Part shown: piece after piece, positions 30,652 to 40,300 of the stretch
Position numbering within the stretch: position 1 is the stretch's first letter
How the letters are laid out: each line of letters opens with the position of its first letter
Assembly: GCA_033557465.1 (NCBI GenBank)
Contig: CM066033.1
Span: forward strand, 584,628,438-584,692,437
Direction: 5' to 3'
Origin: Ichthyophis bannanicus
Lineage: Eukaryota > Chordata > Amphibia > Gymnophiona > Ichthyophiidae
DNA length: 64,000 nt
Position numbers and translations under genes: made by a program
The notes under the pieces: model-generated
The model's input: only the letters and a program-made list of their open reading frames with translations
Database searches by the model: none
Told to the model about the DNA's origin: nothing

Positions 30652-32234
30652 TGCACACATTAAGGCAGGCAAGGAAGGGGTTAAAGCACAAGCCCAGAGA
30701 AACTCTCTGCACAGAAAGGCAGTGAGAGAGCCACACCCCAGCTCCAGGACAAACAGGGGAGCTGACGTAAGAGGCAAGGGGGCGGAGTCAAACCGGATAG
30801 GACAGCCCAATGCTCTTAACCAGGAAGTAACAGAGAGAGTTAACAGTTCGAGTCGGAGGAGATCGTGTGAGAGCTCGTGTGGGAGAAGGAGATTGAGTTC
30901 TGATCTGAGGAGAGTTCGTGGAGGAGCAGGAGGAGTGCCTGGGAGAACAGGAAGTGTTCAGGCAGGAGACTCAGGACCTGACTCTGACCAAGAGGCAGAG
31001 AGAAGCAAAGGGTGGAGCAGCCATTGCCAGGATAGCACATGGTGCTGGGAAAGTTGCCATCCAGACTGCTGTGAGACACGGAGGTCTCTGAGACAGCAGG
31101 GGAACAAGCTTCCTCTGAGAGAGAGAGAGGTCAACACGAACCAGACAGCCAGGAGAAGCAGGTGGGAACATACTTTTATTCTCATGGGGAGAGGCTGGAA
31201 CCCTTAACCAGAAGAGAGAGTATATCTTCCCTAGACTCTTCCCTAGAAGCTGTGAACAGAGGTGAGAGTTTAACCAAGTGTAAAACTCTGTATGATAAGC
31301 TGCCTAAGCGTTCCAAGTGCAGGAAGCCAAATACTAGCAGAAGCTTACGAAGCACCTCAGCTGTCCTTAATTCATCAGCTGATGGTAGCCTGCGACGAGA
31401 GAAGCAAAAGCTAGCTCACGCTGTGCCAGTGCAACAGGAGCAGTGTAAGAACAGAGACTTGTCTTTTTACCCACCTTTGCAACCCAGACGTACTAGAAGA
31501 GGAGCAAGCCAGTTGAGTTCCTTTAACACCACTTTAAAGGAGGCTGCTGATTCTAGTTATAATCATATTCCACGGAGGGAAAGGAATAGAGAGTGGAAAC
31601 AGCTTAGACACTATTTGGAACCATGGAAGCCTGTTGATCTGCAGTACCCTGATTTGAATCAAGAGACGTCTGACTCAGATGTTGAATCCATGCAGTTAGG
31701 TTCAACCAAATCAGATAGGTCTTATTCTGACATGGAAGCAGACTGTGCTGTGTGTTACCAAGAGTGAAGCTGTCAATAGTATTGTATAAAAGAAGTGCTG
31801 ATAAGTAATTCATGCTACTGAGTTTGCACGGAGAGAAGCAGCGTTCTGCTGGAGTGAAACTCAATGTCTGTAAGCAGCTGAATATGGTGAAAGCTATGGA
31901 AGTGATTAGCTGCTACTGAAGTTGTTCGTGTATGAGAAGAAGTTGAATTAACCTTGTACATAATCTGACAACCCTGAGAAGGATCAGGTTGGACTGTATT
32001 TCATTTGGACTTTATCTTGGCTTATAAAGTATCCACCGTTTTGTTTCTGGTTAGGGGAGGTAGATGACAGAATCCTGTGCAACAAATAAAGTTTTTGTTA
32101 TCACACAAAACCTTGGCTGTCTTTTGTTTGGGCCACAACTACAGGGTACCAAGCATCAGCACTTACAAGGATAATCTGGCACATTTCCCACTCTTCCAGG
32201 CAACCGCCTATACGCTGAGAAAGGGGGTGTGACA
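30652..32234 (+). repeat. Presumed solo LTR carrying a long coding frame
   Basis: A block inserted in the ERV protease, opposite in orientation. It begins TGCACACATT and ends GGGGTGTGACA, with a TATA-like TTATAAAG near 32018 and AATAAA at 32085-32090. Its length by these borders is 1583 bp, the same as the Gypsy LTRs at 50 and 56 kb, though the sequences are not evidently alike. It contains an open frame of about 185 codons from its start, then a second frame of 201 codons (31162-31767). Target duplication was not found, so borders are approximate. Confidence 0.5.
31162..31767 (+). CDS. Open frame inside the presumed solo LTR, function unknown
   Basis: 201 codons, rich in Arg, Ser and Leu, turning acidic at the C-terminus (VDLQYPDLNQETSDSDVES). 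No known domain was recognised. The frame upstream (from the LTR start to 31207) overlaps it in another phase, so one frameshift would join them into about 370 codons. The Gypsy LTR at 56378 has a similar design, there clearly as an extension of Pol. I infer this is the LTR-encoded Pol tail of a related element and not an independent gene. Confidence 0.4.
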   Translation: MGTYFYSHGERLEPLTRRESISSLDSSLEAVNRGESLTKCKTLYDKLPKRSKCRKPNTSRSLRSTSAVLNSSADGSLRREKQKLAHAVPVQQEQCKNRDLSFYPPLQPRRTRRGASQLSSFNTTLKEAADSSYNHIPRRERNREWKQLRHYLEPWKPVDLQYPDLNQETSDSDVESMQLGSTKSDRSYSDMEADCAVCYQE

Positions 32235-32509
32235 ATATACAATCTCTCCAATCTGCAAAGGTAAGTATTCAGGTCTACGATGAGGAATTATCTTTCCCTC
32301 AATGCCTTCACAATGTACTATCGGTGCTTGTGCTAATTGAGCATAAGAACATAAGACATGCCATACTGGGTCAGACCGAGGTCCATCAAGCCCAGTATCC
32401 TGTTTCCAACAGTGGCCAATCTAGGTCATACGTACCTAGCAATATCCCCAAAAGACACAGGTTCCACAATGCTTGTACTGGGTCAAGCATTGATATCCTG
32501 GGTCCCTTT

Positions 32510-35467
32510 TTAATAGTGGTTTATGGACCTTTCCTCCAGGAACTTGTCCAAACCTTTTTTAAACCCAGCTATACTAACAGCCCTTACTACATCCTCCGGT
32601 AACAGATTCCAGAGTTTGATTACACGTTGAGTGAAAAAATATTTTCTCTTATTTGTCTTAAATAGTTTACCCTGTAGCTTCATTACATGTCCCCTAGTCT
32701 TTCTATACTCTGATAGCGTAAACAATTGATCCACGTTTATCCGTTCCACTCCATTCATTAATTTATAGACCTCTATCATATCTCCCCTCAGCCGTCTCTT
32801 CTCCAGGCTAAAGAGCCCTAACCTTCTTAGCCTCTCTTCATAGGAGTATCCTTCCATCCCCTTCACCAATTTGGTGGCTCTTCTCTGTACTTTTTCTAAT
32901 AACGCTATGTCCTTTTTAAGATACGGTGACCAGAATTGCACACAATATTCAAGGTGCGGTCGTACCATGGAGCGATACAGAGGCATTATAACATCCTTTG
33001 TTTTATTCTCCATCCCTTTCCTTATGATACCTAGCATTCTATTTGCTTTCTTGGCCGCCGCTGCACACTGGGCAGAGGGTTTTAACATGTTATCCACGAT
33101 GACTCCTAAATCTTTTTCCTGGGTGGTGGTTTCTAATGTGGAGCCTTGCATCGTGTAACTATAGTGTGGGTTGTTCTTTCCTAGGTGCATAACTTTGCAC
33201 TTGTCCACATTAAATTTCATCTGCCATTTGGATGCCCAGTCTTCCAATTTATCCAGATCCTCCTGCAGTTTTCCACAATCCTCTTGGGTTTTAACAACTT
33301 TAAACAGTTTTGTGTCATCTGCAAATTTGATAACCTCACTCGTTTTTCCCTTTTCCAGGTCATTTATGTCAAAAAGCAGCGGACCCAGTACAGATCCCTG
33401 GGGTACTCCACTATTCACCTTTTTCCATTGGGAATATTGGCCATTTAGCCCTACCTTCTGCTTTCTATCTTTTAACCAGTTCCCGATCCACAATAGTACA
33501 CTGCCTCCTATCCCATGACTTTTTAGCTTCGCCAAAAGTCTCTGATGGGGGACTTTGTCAAAAGCTTTCTGAAAGTCCAGATACACTATATCAACCGACT
33601 CACCTTTGTCTACCTGTTTATGCACACCTTCAAAAAAACATATCAGATTAGTAAGACAAGATCTTCCTTGTCTAAAGCCATGTTGGCTGTCTCCCATTAG
33701 GCCATGACTATCTACATGCTGTGTAATTTTGTTCTTTATGATGGTTTCTACCATTTTCACTGGTACTGACGTCAGGCTCACCGGTCTGTAATTTCTCGGG
33801 TCACCCCTGGAACCCTTTTTAAAAATTGGTGTTACGTTGGCGACCCTCCAATCTTCAGGTATTACAGATGATTTTAATGAAAGTTCACAGATTACCAATA
33901 GCAGGTCTGCAATCTCATATTTCAGTTCTTTCAACACTCTGGGATGTATACCATCCGGTCCAGGTGATTTGCTACTATTCAGTTTATCAAATAGTTGTAA
34001 TATATCTTCCCGGTGTAGCGATATTTCTCTCAATTCCTCTGCAGTATCACCTTTAAATACCACTTCAGTCTTGGGTAACATCCCTACATCTTCCTCAGTA
34101 AAGAACGAAGCAAAGAATTCATTCAGTCTCTCTGCTATAGCCTTGTTTCCTCTTACTGCCCCTTTTACCCCTCTAAATGGTCCAATTGACTCTCTCACAG
34201 GTCTTTTGCTACGAATGTACTTGAAAAAGTCTTTATTTCGTGTTTTTGCTTCCGTAGCAAGTTTCTTCTCAAATTCCCGCTTTGCCTGCCTTATCAATGC
34301 TTTGCATTTAACTTGCCAGTGCTTGTGCTGTTTCCAGTTTTCATCATTTGACTCTTTTTTCCATTTCCTGAAGGTTGCTTTTTTGGCTGCAACAGCCTCT
34401 CTGACCTCACCTTTAAACCATGCTGGCAGTTTTTTGGACTTTCTTCCACTTTTCCTAATGCGTGGAATACAGCTGGTCTGGGCTTTGAGGATAGTATTTT
34501 TAAATAACACCCAAGCTTGCTGTAAGTCTTTAACCTTTGGAACCACTCCTTTTAGTTTTTTCCTAACTATATTCCTCATTCTATCATAGTCTCCCTTTTG
34601 AAAGTTAAAAGGTAGTACTGTGGATGCCTTTACTATCTGTCCTCCAGTAATTAAATCAAACATGATCATACTATGATCACTATTGCCAAGTGGTCCCAAC
34701 ACCCTTATTTCTTGCACCAGATCTGGCGTTCCACTAAGGACTAGGTCCAGTATGGCTTCCCCTCTGGTCAGTTCATGAACCAGCTGCTCCAAGAAGCAGT
34801 CATTTATTCCATCTAGAAACTTTATCTCTTTAGCTTGTCCTGCTGTGACACTGACCCAGTCGATACCGGGGTAATTGAAATCACCCATTATTACTACTCT
34901 GTTGTGACTTTTGTTAGCTTCCTTGATTTCTTTGAGCATTTCATCATCCATTTGTTCATTCTGGCCAGGCGGTCGATAGTATACTCCAACTGCCATCACC
35001 TTCCCCTTCATAAATGGAATTTCGATCCATAGAGATTCTACAGCAAATTTTGTTCCCTGCAAAACTTTAATCCTTTCTGACTCAATGCCCTGTCTAACAT
35101 AGAGCACAACCCCTCCACCAATTTGATCAGCTCTATCATTACGATATAGTGTGTATCCAGGTATCACAGTGTCCCACTGGTTATCCTCCTTCCACCATGT
35201 CTCTGAGAGTGCAATCATATCTAACCTCTCATTTAGTGCTATATATTCTAACTCTCCCATCTTATTGTTTAGACTTCTAGCATTGGCATACAAGCATTTT
35301 AGAGACTGTATTTTACACATATTAATCTGGCTATTGGTAGGCAGGGGTAATTTGGAATCTTTATGCTCTGTCTGCTCCTTACTCAAGGGCATTTGGGCTA
35401 CTATACTCCCTTTTGGAACCTCACTGCTTTTGGTAGTATCCTTCAAGGATACCTTTGTCCGAACCAT
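32510..35467 (-). CDS. CR1 ORF2: endonuclease and reverse transcriptase
   Basis: Uninterrupted 985-codon frame from ATG at 35467. The endonuclease at about residues 55-285 shows NARSLNNKMGEL, ALSETWW, VVIMGDFNYPGIDW, and NSDHSM near its end. The RT at about 470-800 shows IFKKGSRGDPRNYRPVSL, GFRQGRSCLTNL, VYLDFQKAFDKVPHQRLL, SGVPQGSVLGPLLFD and FADDTKLFKVV. The C-terminal region ends in KGLDKFLEERSINHY. Compared with the CR1 at 20-22.5 kb two residues are missing after LLFDI, in frame. It could encode a near-complete protein, but its ORF1 partner is truncated. Confidence 0.9.
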   Translation of the reverse strand: MVRTKVSLKDTTKSSEVPKGSIVAQMPLSKEQTEHKDSKLPLPTNSQINMCKIQSLKCLYANARSLNNKMGELEYIALNERLDMIALSETWWKEDNQWDTVIPGYTLYRNDRADQIGGGVVLYVRQGIESERIKVLQGTKFAVESLWIEIPFMKGKVMAVGVYYRPPGQNEQMDDEMLKEIKEANKSHNRVVIMGDFNYPGIDWVSVTAGQAKEIKFLDGINDCFLEQLVHELTRGEAILDLVLSGTPDLVQEIRVLGPLGNSDHSMIMFDLITGGQIVKASTVLPFNFQKGDYDRMRNIVRKKLKGVVPKVKDLQQAWVLFKNTILKAQTSCIPRIRKSGRKSKKLPAWFKGEVREAVAAKKATFRKWKKESNDENWKQHKHWQVKCKALIRQAKREFEKKLATEAKTRNKDFFKYIRSKRPVRESIGPFRGVKGAVRGNKAIAERLNEFFASFFTEEDVGMLPKTEVVFKGDTAEELREISLHREDILQLFDKLNSSKSPGPDGIHPRVLKELKYEIADLLLVICELSLKSSVIPEDWRVANVTPIFKKGSRGDPRNYRPVSLTSVPVKMVETIIKNKITQHVDSHGLMGDSQHGFRQGRSCLTNLICFFEGVHKQVDKGESVDIVYLDFQKAFDKVPHQRLLAKLKSHGIGGSVLLWIGNWLKDRKQKVGLNGQYSQWKKVNSGVPQGSVLGPLLFDINDLEKGKTSEVIKFADDTKLFKVVKTQEDCGKLQEDLDKLEDWASKWQMKFNVDKCKVMHLGKNNPHYSYTMQGSTLETTTQEKDLGVIVDNMLKPSAQCAAAAKKANRMLGIIRKGMENKTKDVIMPLYRSMVRPHLEYCVQFWSPYLKKDIALLEKVQRRATKLVKGMEGYSYEERLRRLGLFSLEKRRLRGDMIEVYKLMNGVERINVDQLFTLSEYRKTRGHVMKLQGKLFKTNKRKYFFTQRVIKLWNLLPEDVVRAVSIAGFKKGLDKFLEERSINHY

Positions 35468-35502
35468 GCACTCCTGGGTGACTGTCGGCTTTCCCCTAAT
35501 TT

Positions 35503-35838
35503 CTAGTTTAAAAGCTTCTCTATCTCTTTTTTAAAGGTTAATGCCAGCAGTCTGGTCCCATCCTGATTAAGGTGAAGCCCATCCCTTCGGAAGAGCCCCC
35601 CCTTTCCCCAGAATGTTCCCCAGTTCCTAACAAATCCAAAACCCTCATCCTTGCACCATTGTCTCATCCACGCATTGAGACTCCGGAGCTCTGCCTGTCT
35701 TTTGGGTCCTGCACGTGGAATAGGAAGCATTTCGGAGAACGCTATCCTGGAAGTTCTGGATTTCAACTTCCTACCTAAAAGCTTAAATTTAGCCTCCAGA
35801 ACTTCCCTACCACATTTTCCTATGTCATTGGTGATAGA
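35503..35838 (-). pseudogene. CR1 ORF1, C-terminal esterase-like part
   Basis: The frame ends 35 bp before ORF2. It shows SRIAFSEMLPIPRAG, NAWMRQWCKDEGFGFV and GLFRRDGLHLNQDGT, resembling the SGNH-esterase domain of CR1 ORF1 proteins (family knowledge). The final block has the Asp-x-x-His of such enzymes. The N-terminal catalytic serine region is absent because of 5' truncation. The first residues of the open frame, upstream of 35838, come from the ERV and the GATA repeat. Confidence 0.7.
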
Positions 35839-35849
35839 TAGATAGATAG

Positions 35850-35965
35850 ATAGCAGGCAAATCCTGTAAACGCAGTGCTGATGTTGTAGCTCCAGTATCA
35901 ATAACAAATTTCAAATTAGAACCTCCCAGTTTAGCTTTTAACTCACCCTGAGGAGTTACAGTCAA
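35850..35965 (-). pseudogene. ERV protease, active-site piece
   Basis: Minus strand VTPQGELKAKLGG, then NLKFVIDTGATTSALRLQ: the DTG catalytic triad of an aspartic protease. CR1 insertion cuts the frame right after, and the next residues appear at 32336-32235 (PIVHCEGIEGK and LPLQIGEI). Confidence 0.75.
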
Positions 35966-37318
35966 ATTCAGGAATAGTCATGCATCCCATGTATCACCTC
36001 CACAATCTTCTGGGTTAGAGAAGCACTGATATACTGGAGTGAATTCAGCTTTTACTGGAGGGGGAGGGGGGAAATCAGCTCTCTGGCCATCAGGATTCCG
36101 ATTCCGGGGGCAGTCTCGCTGCAAATGTCCAGCCTCTCCACAAGTGTAACACGTACGCAGCTCTCTGGACTGTTCACGCCCTCGCTGAGAATTCACATAA
36201 CCTCCTCTAGCTCTGAATCTACCCCTCCCCCTTCCCATGGGAGTTTGCATGGAAGCTATCTGCAAATTAAGCAACTTCAGGGTTTTTTTGTTGTTGTTTT
36301 TTTTACATCTAATCGGGTTTGTTGTTCCTGTTGTTCCTTGAGGAACTTCAACTCACTGTATCGAGCCCCTTCCAAAATTGCATCGGCTGTTCTAGCTGGA
36401 CAATCTATTATTGAAGTTTCTAAAATGTCCTTTATTCTTGGAATCAATCCATTTACAAAAATATTAGTAAATCCTGAAGGTGTGTCTTCTGCCTCACCAG
36501 AATAGTCTTTAAAAGCTAGCATACACCTAGTGTGAAAATCTGTAACTTTTTCACCCCTATCCTGCCTTAGAGATGTTAATCTCGACCAGTCCTTTACAAG
36601 TTTGCATACTACTGTAAGGAATTCTAACAGTTTTTTTTTTTCTTCCTTTACACAAAAACAAAATTATCTCTTTAAATCTTCTTTTGGAAATCTATCATAG
36701 GGTCTGTCATGAACTGAACGAGTGACACTATGAAAATCAGCTGGATTAAAAAAAAACACAAATTATCTAGAGCTGCCCAAATGGGATTATAACTATTAAT
36801 TATCTGAGACCATAAAGACACAAATCTACCAGGGTTATCCCTGTAATTTGGAAAAGTTTTAGTCAAATCAAACACTTCTTTAAGTAGTCACAATATCATT
36901 TCCCACTGCTGCTTCAGTTTCACAGTGGCAGAACATAAATTAGGCTGAATAGAGCATCCTGAATAGAGCCTAAATCATAATATAATTGATCACACTTCAT
37001 CAGAAACACTTAATTCTTTTGAAAAGTACACACAAATGAGAAGTACACAATAACAAATCTGCTTAAAGACCTGCAAATTCTGCTTTGAATTTCAAATCAT
37101 TACTGCTATCCTGAACTCCAGGCATAGGTAATTTATTTCCCGAGAATGCTAATTCTTTTGCAACAGAAACTCTAGGACCTATTGCTACTTCTAAGATTCT
37201 TATTACAAGTACAACACTTTCTGTTTCTTGATTCAAACATGCTCTCAATTCGTTGAGCTGGGAGACATTCCAAATATCCAAAATACACAATTCTACTCCC
37301 CATAACTTCTGTTGCTTT
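35966..37318 (-). pseudogene. gag: ERV gag, frameshifted
   Basis: From the C-terminus: a nucleocapsid frame with RGRGRFRARGG and a zinc knuckle CYTCGEAGHLQRDC (36274-35978); capsid pieces with DTPSGFTNIFVNGLIPRI (36522-36277) and TFPNYRDNPGRFVSLWSQ (36875-36672). A matrix-like piece VMGSRIVYFGYLEC at about 37290 follows. Frames change between the pieces. A Tx1-like LINE splits gag after KENILKATEV; the frame continues at 42.49-42.52 kb (VTRVAELREK). Confidence 0.75.
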
Positions 37319-37335
37319 TAAAATATTTTCTTTTT

Positions 37336-40300
37336 TGCCCTGAGCTACCCGGCCGTATTGAAAATATTTCATAAGGGCGCCACGCACAGCTTTGAACAGG
37401 CCCCGGCTGCGAGAAAGTTTTTGGCCGCCTTGACGACTCCTCCCGCTGCGGCAGCTGATCAACCTTGATGGACTATATAAGTGAGACTGCGTTTGGCAGG
37501 GCCTTAGAGCATGCACTGTTTGGCTGGTTGGCCTTTGTTCGGTGTCCTCCATTTGGGTGGTGCAGCTGGGCTATTTGTTGCCGCCTGCAATACTTGTTGG
37601 CCTGGAGGCGCATGGGAGGTGGTCAGTGATCTTGCCCCCAAGTAGTGGGGTATATACGCCTTAGGGTTAGGTAGTATTTGGGTAAGATGGGGAGGATGTT
37701 CATGGGGAGTTGGGAATGGGGTAGTACTGGGAGTGCCTGTGAGAGTGTGTGTGGGACTGCGTGTGTGGGTGCTTGGGAGGGTGAGTTTGGGCCTTGGGTA
37801 GGTGACTGGGGGGGGAAGAGCAGGGGGGGGAGGGGTGGGGTTCATAGGGAGGATGATGGGGAGGGGGGGGCGATAGGGGAATGGTTGCAGGCTGGGGTAA
37901 GGGGAGGGAGGGTCATGGCAGTGGGGGGGGCGGTCCTGTTGGGTCTTTCAATGATGGAGGTGGGGGATCAGGGAGAGGGTCTGTTGGGCTTACTGAATGG
38001 GAACTTGCTCTGGGAGTCGAGGCTGGGCGACTCCCGGGACTTGTATTTGTGATATTGTTGCAATGTGCACCTCTCTTAACTGTGTATGTCTAATTTGAAA
38101 ATTGCATCTTGGAATGTCGGGGGCATTGGCTCCCCTGTGAAACGTACTAAAATACTGCAATTCCTTAAGCGGCAGGGGACCCATATAGCCATGTTGCAGG
38201 AGACGCACCTCAGCGATGTGGAGCATCAGAAGCTGGCCCGAGACTGGGTGGGGAGTGTGTATGGTGCCTCTTCCGGGACTAGGAAGGCTGGGGTGGCGGT
38301 TCTGGTGAAACGGGGTACGCCCTTTGAAGTGCAACACCTGACGGCTGATCCTGGGGGGAGATACCTCCTACTGCATGCCAAAGTTTATAACGAGGAAATT
38401 TGGCTGGTCAATGTCTACGCCCCTAACGTCTACGACCATGCCTTCTTTCGTAGATTGCTGGGCTTTGTCCAAGGAGCAAAAACCCGTAGTTTGATTTTGG
38501 CGGGAGATCTTAATTGTCCACATGATCCGCTCCTGGACAAATCCATGTCTGGTGATGTGCGGGCTTGGCGAAATAGAGGTGTGGGGTACCTGTGCCGGAT
38601 GGGGGACTTGGTGGATATATGGCGTCTTCTTAATCCTGGGTCGCGCGATTATACCCACCAGTCCCGAGCACACCATACTTGGTCTCGTCTGGACTATATT
38701 TTGGTGAGCGAAGGGGCTGTGTCCAAAGTGGTGCAGGCTGGCATTGAACCGATCGTGATCTCAGACCATGGCCTAGTGTGGGTAACCTGGGAATGTGCGG
38801 GGCCTTCGCGAATGGGCTGGCGCTTCCCCACCTACTTGTGGGAAGATTTGGATTTTCGAAAATTCCTGGAAGGGGAATGGGATGAGTTCCTTTCTTTCAA
38901 TGATACGCCGGACTGTTCGCCCGTTTTGCTCTGGGAAACCAGTAAGGCGGTCCTGCGTGGAGCGATTATCGCTTATTGTGTCAAGCGCCGCAAACACATG
39001 GACCGCAGTCTTTTGGTCTTAGAGCGCAAAGTACGTGATCTGCAGCGTAAGGTCGGCAGGGTAGGGGGGGAAGCGCTGCGGCTAGAGTATGTTGGGGCGC
39101 AGGCGGCCCTTCATGAACTTCTGCATCGCAGAGCCCACTATTCTATGCAATGCCATAAACATCAATTGTTTCGATATGGAAATAGGTCTGGCAGATTGTT
39201 GGCCAAATTGGTCAAGGCCCCTGGCGGTGCGCGCTTCATCCCAGTGCTTCGAGATGCAAGGGGAATGTTGCAACATCAACCTCCGCAATTAGCCGAACTC
39301 TTCCGAAAGTTTTATGCGCAGTTGTACACTGAAGAAGAGCGGGACTATGAGACCGGGAAACGATTTTTGCGCGACCTGGACTTACCCCGCTTATCTGAGC
39401 TGGAAGTGCAAAAGCTTAATGCCCCTTTAACGGTAGGGGAAATACAGCGGGCGATTCACGCGGGGAGTAATCATAAAGCTCCGGGCCCAGATGGGTTTAC
39501 GTATGAATATTACAAAATTCTATCAGCACGCCTTGCCCCAACAATGGTGATCCTATATGATGAAGCTTGTCGTTTGGGTCACTTCCCTCGGGATATGCGC
39601 TGCGCTGATATAACTGTGCTCCCAAAGCCGGGGAAGGATTTGCTAGATCCGGCCTCATATAGGCCCATATCGCTTATCAATTGTGATATGAAGATTTTGG
39701 CCTCAGTTTTGGCAAAAAGGTTAAACCCCATCTTGCCATCTCTCATCGATCCTCGTCAGGTGGGTTTTGTGCAGGGTCGAGAGGCCTCTAAGAATATTGC
39801 CAAATTACTGTTGGGGATGGAAGCTTCATTACGCCAGAAAGCACCTTTACTGATGGTTAGCCTGGATGCAGAAAAGGCGTTTGACCGGGTGGCGTGGACT
39901 TTTCTGTGGGATGTCCTGGGAGTCATGGGTTTTACCGGTGCCTATGCAAATTGGCTACGGCTTCTTTATACCTTGCCTATGGCTAGAGTGGGTGTTAATG
40001 GTACTTTCTCCGAGCCATTTACTCTTGAGAGGGGCACTCGACAGGGGTGCCCTCTCTCCCCTCTTCTCTTTGTTTTAGCCCTCGAGCCCTTATTGCATGC
40101 TATCCAACGGGACCCGCAGGTGCGGGGGGTGGTGATGGGAGGGGAGGAGACCAAAGTCAGCGCGTTCGCAGATGATATGCTCTTGTGTCTCACACATCCC
40201 GCGCAGTCTCTGCCGCGGGCTTTGCAGTTGATAGAGTACTATGGTAGCTTTTCGGGTCTTAAAATAAATGCCTCCAAGTCAATGGTGCTGGATGTGGGTG

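Larger units (their letters stand above)
32337..35838 (-). mobile_element. CR1 LINE, nearly complete
   Basis: Antisense insertion in the ERV protease, about 3.5 kb. The 3' end at the left reads ATAAGAACATAAGACATGCC. The right end stops inside ORF1 next to a (GATA)n run at 35838-35855. The protease reading frame lies on both sides (DTGATTSALRLQ right, PIVHCEGIEGK left), so the host sequence is clear. Only the ORF1 N-terminus is missing. Confidence 0.9.

Noticed and set aside
33171..34589. Plus-strand frames antisense to CR1
   Set aside because: CR1 has long open antisense stretches; the minus-strand ORF2 carries every conserved block.
37504..37845. Pro-rich minus-strand frame in the Tx1-like LINE 5' region
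   Set aside because: Opposite to the element, low complexity, and reads the G-rich tract in reverse.
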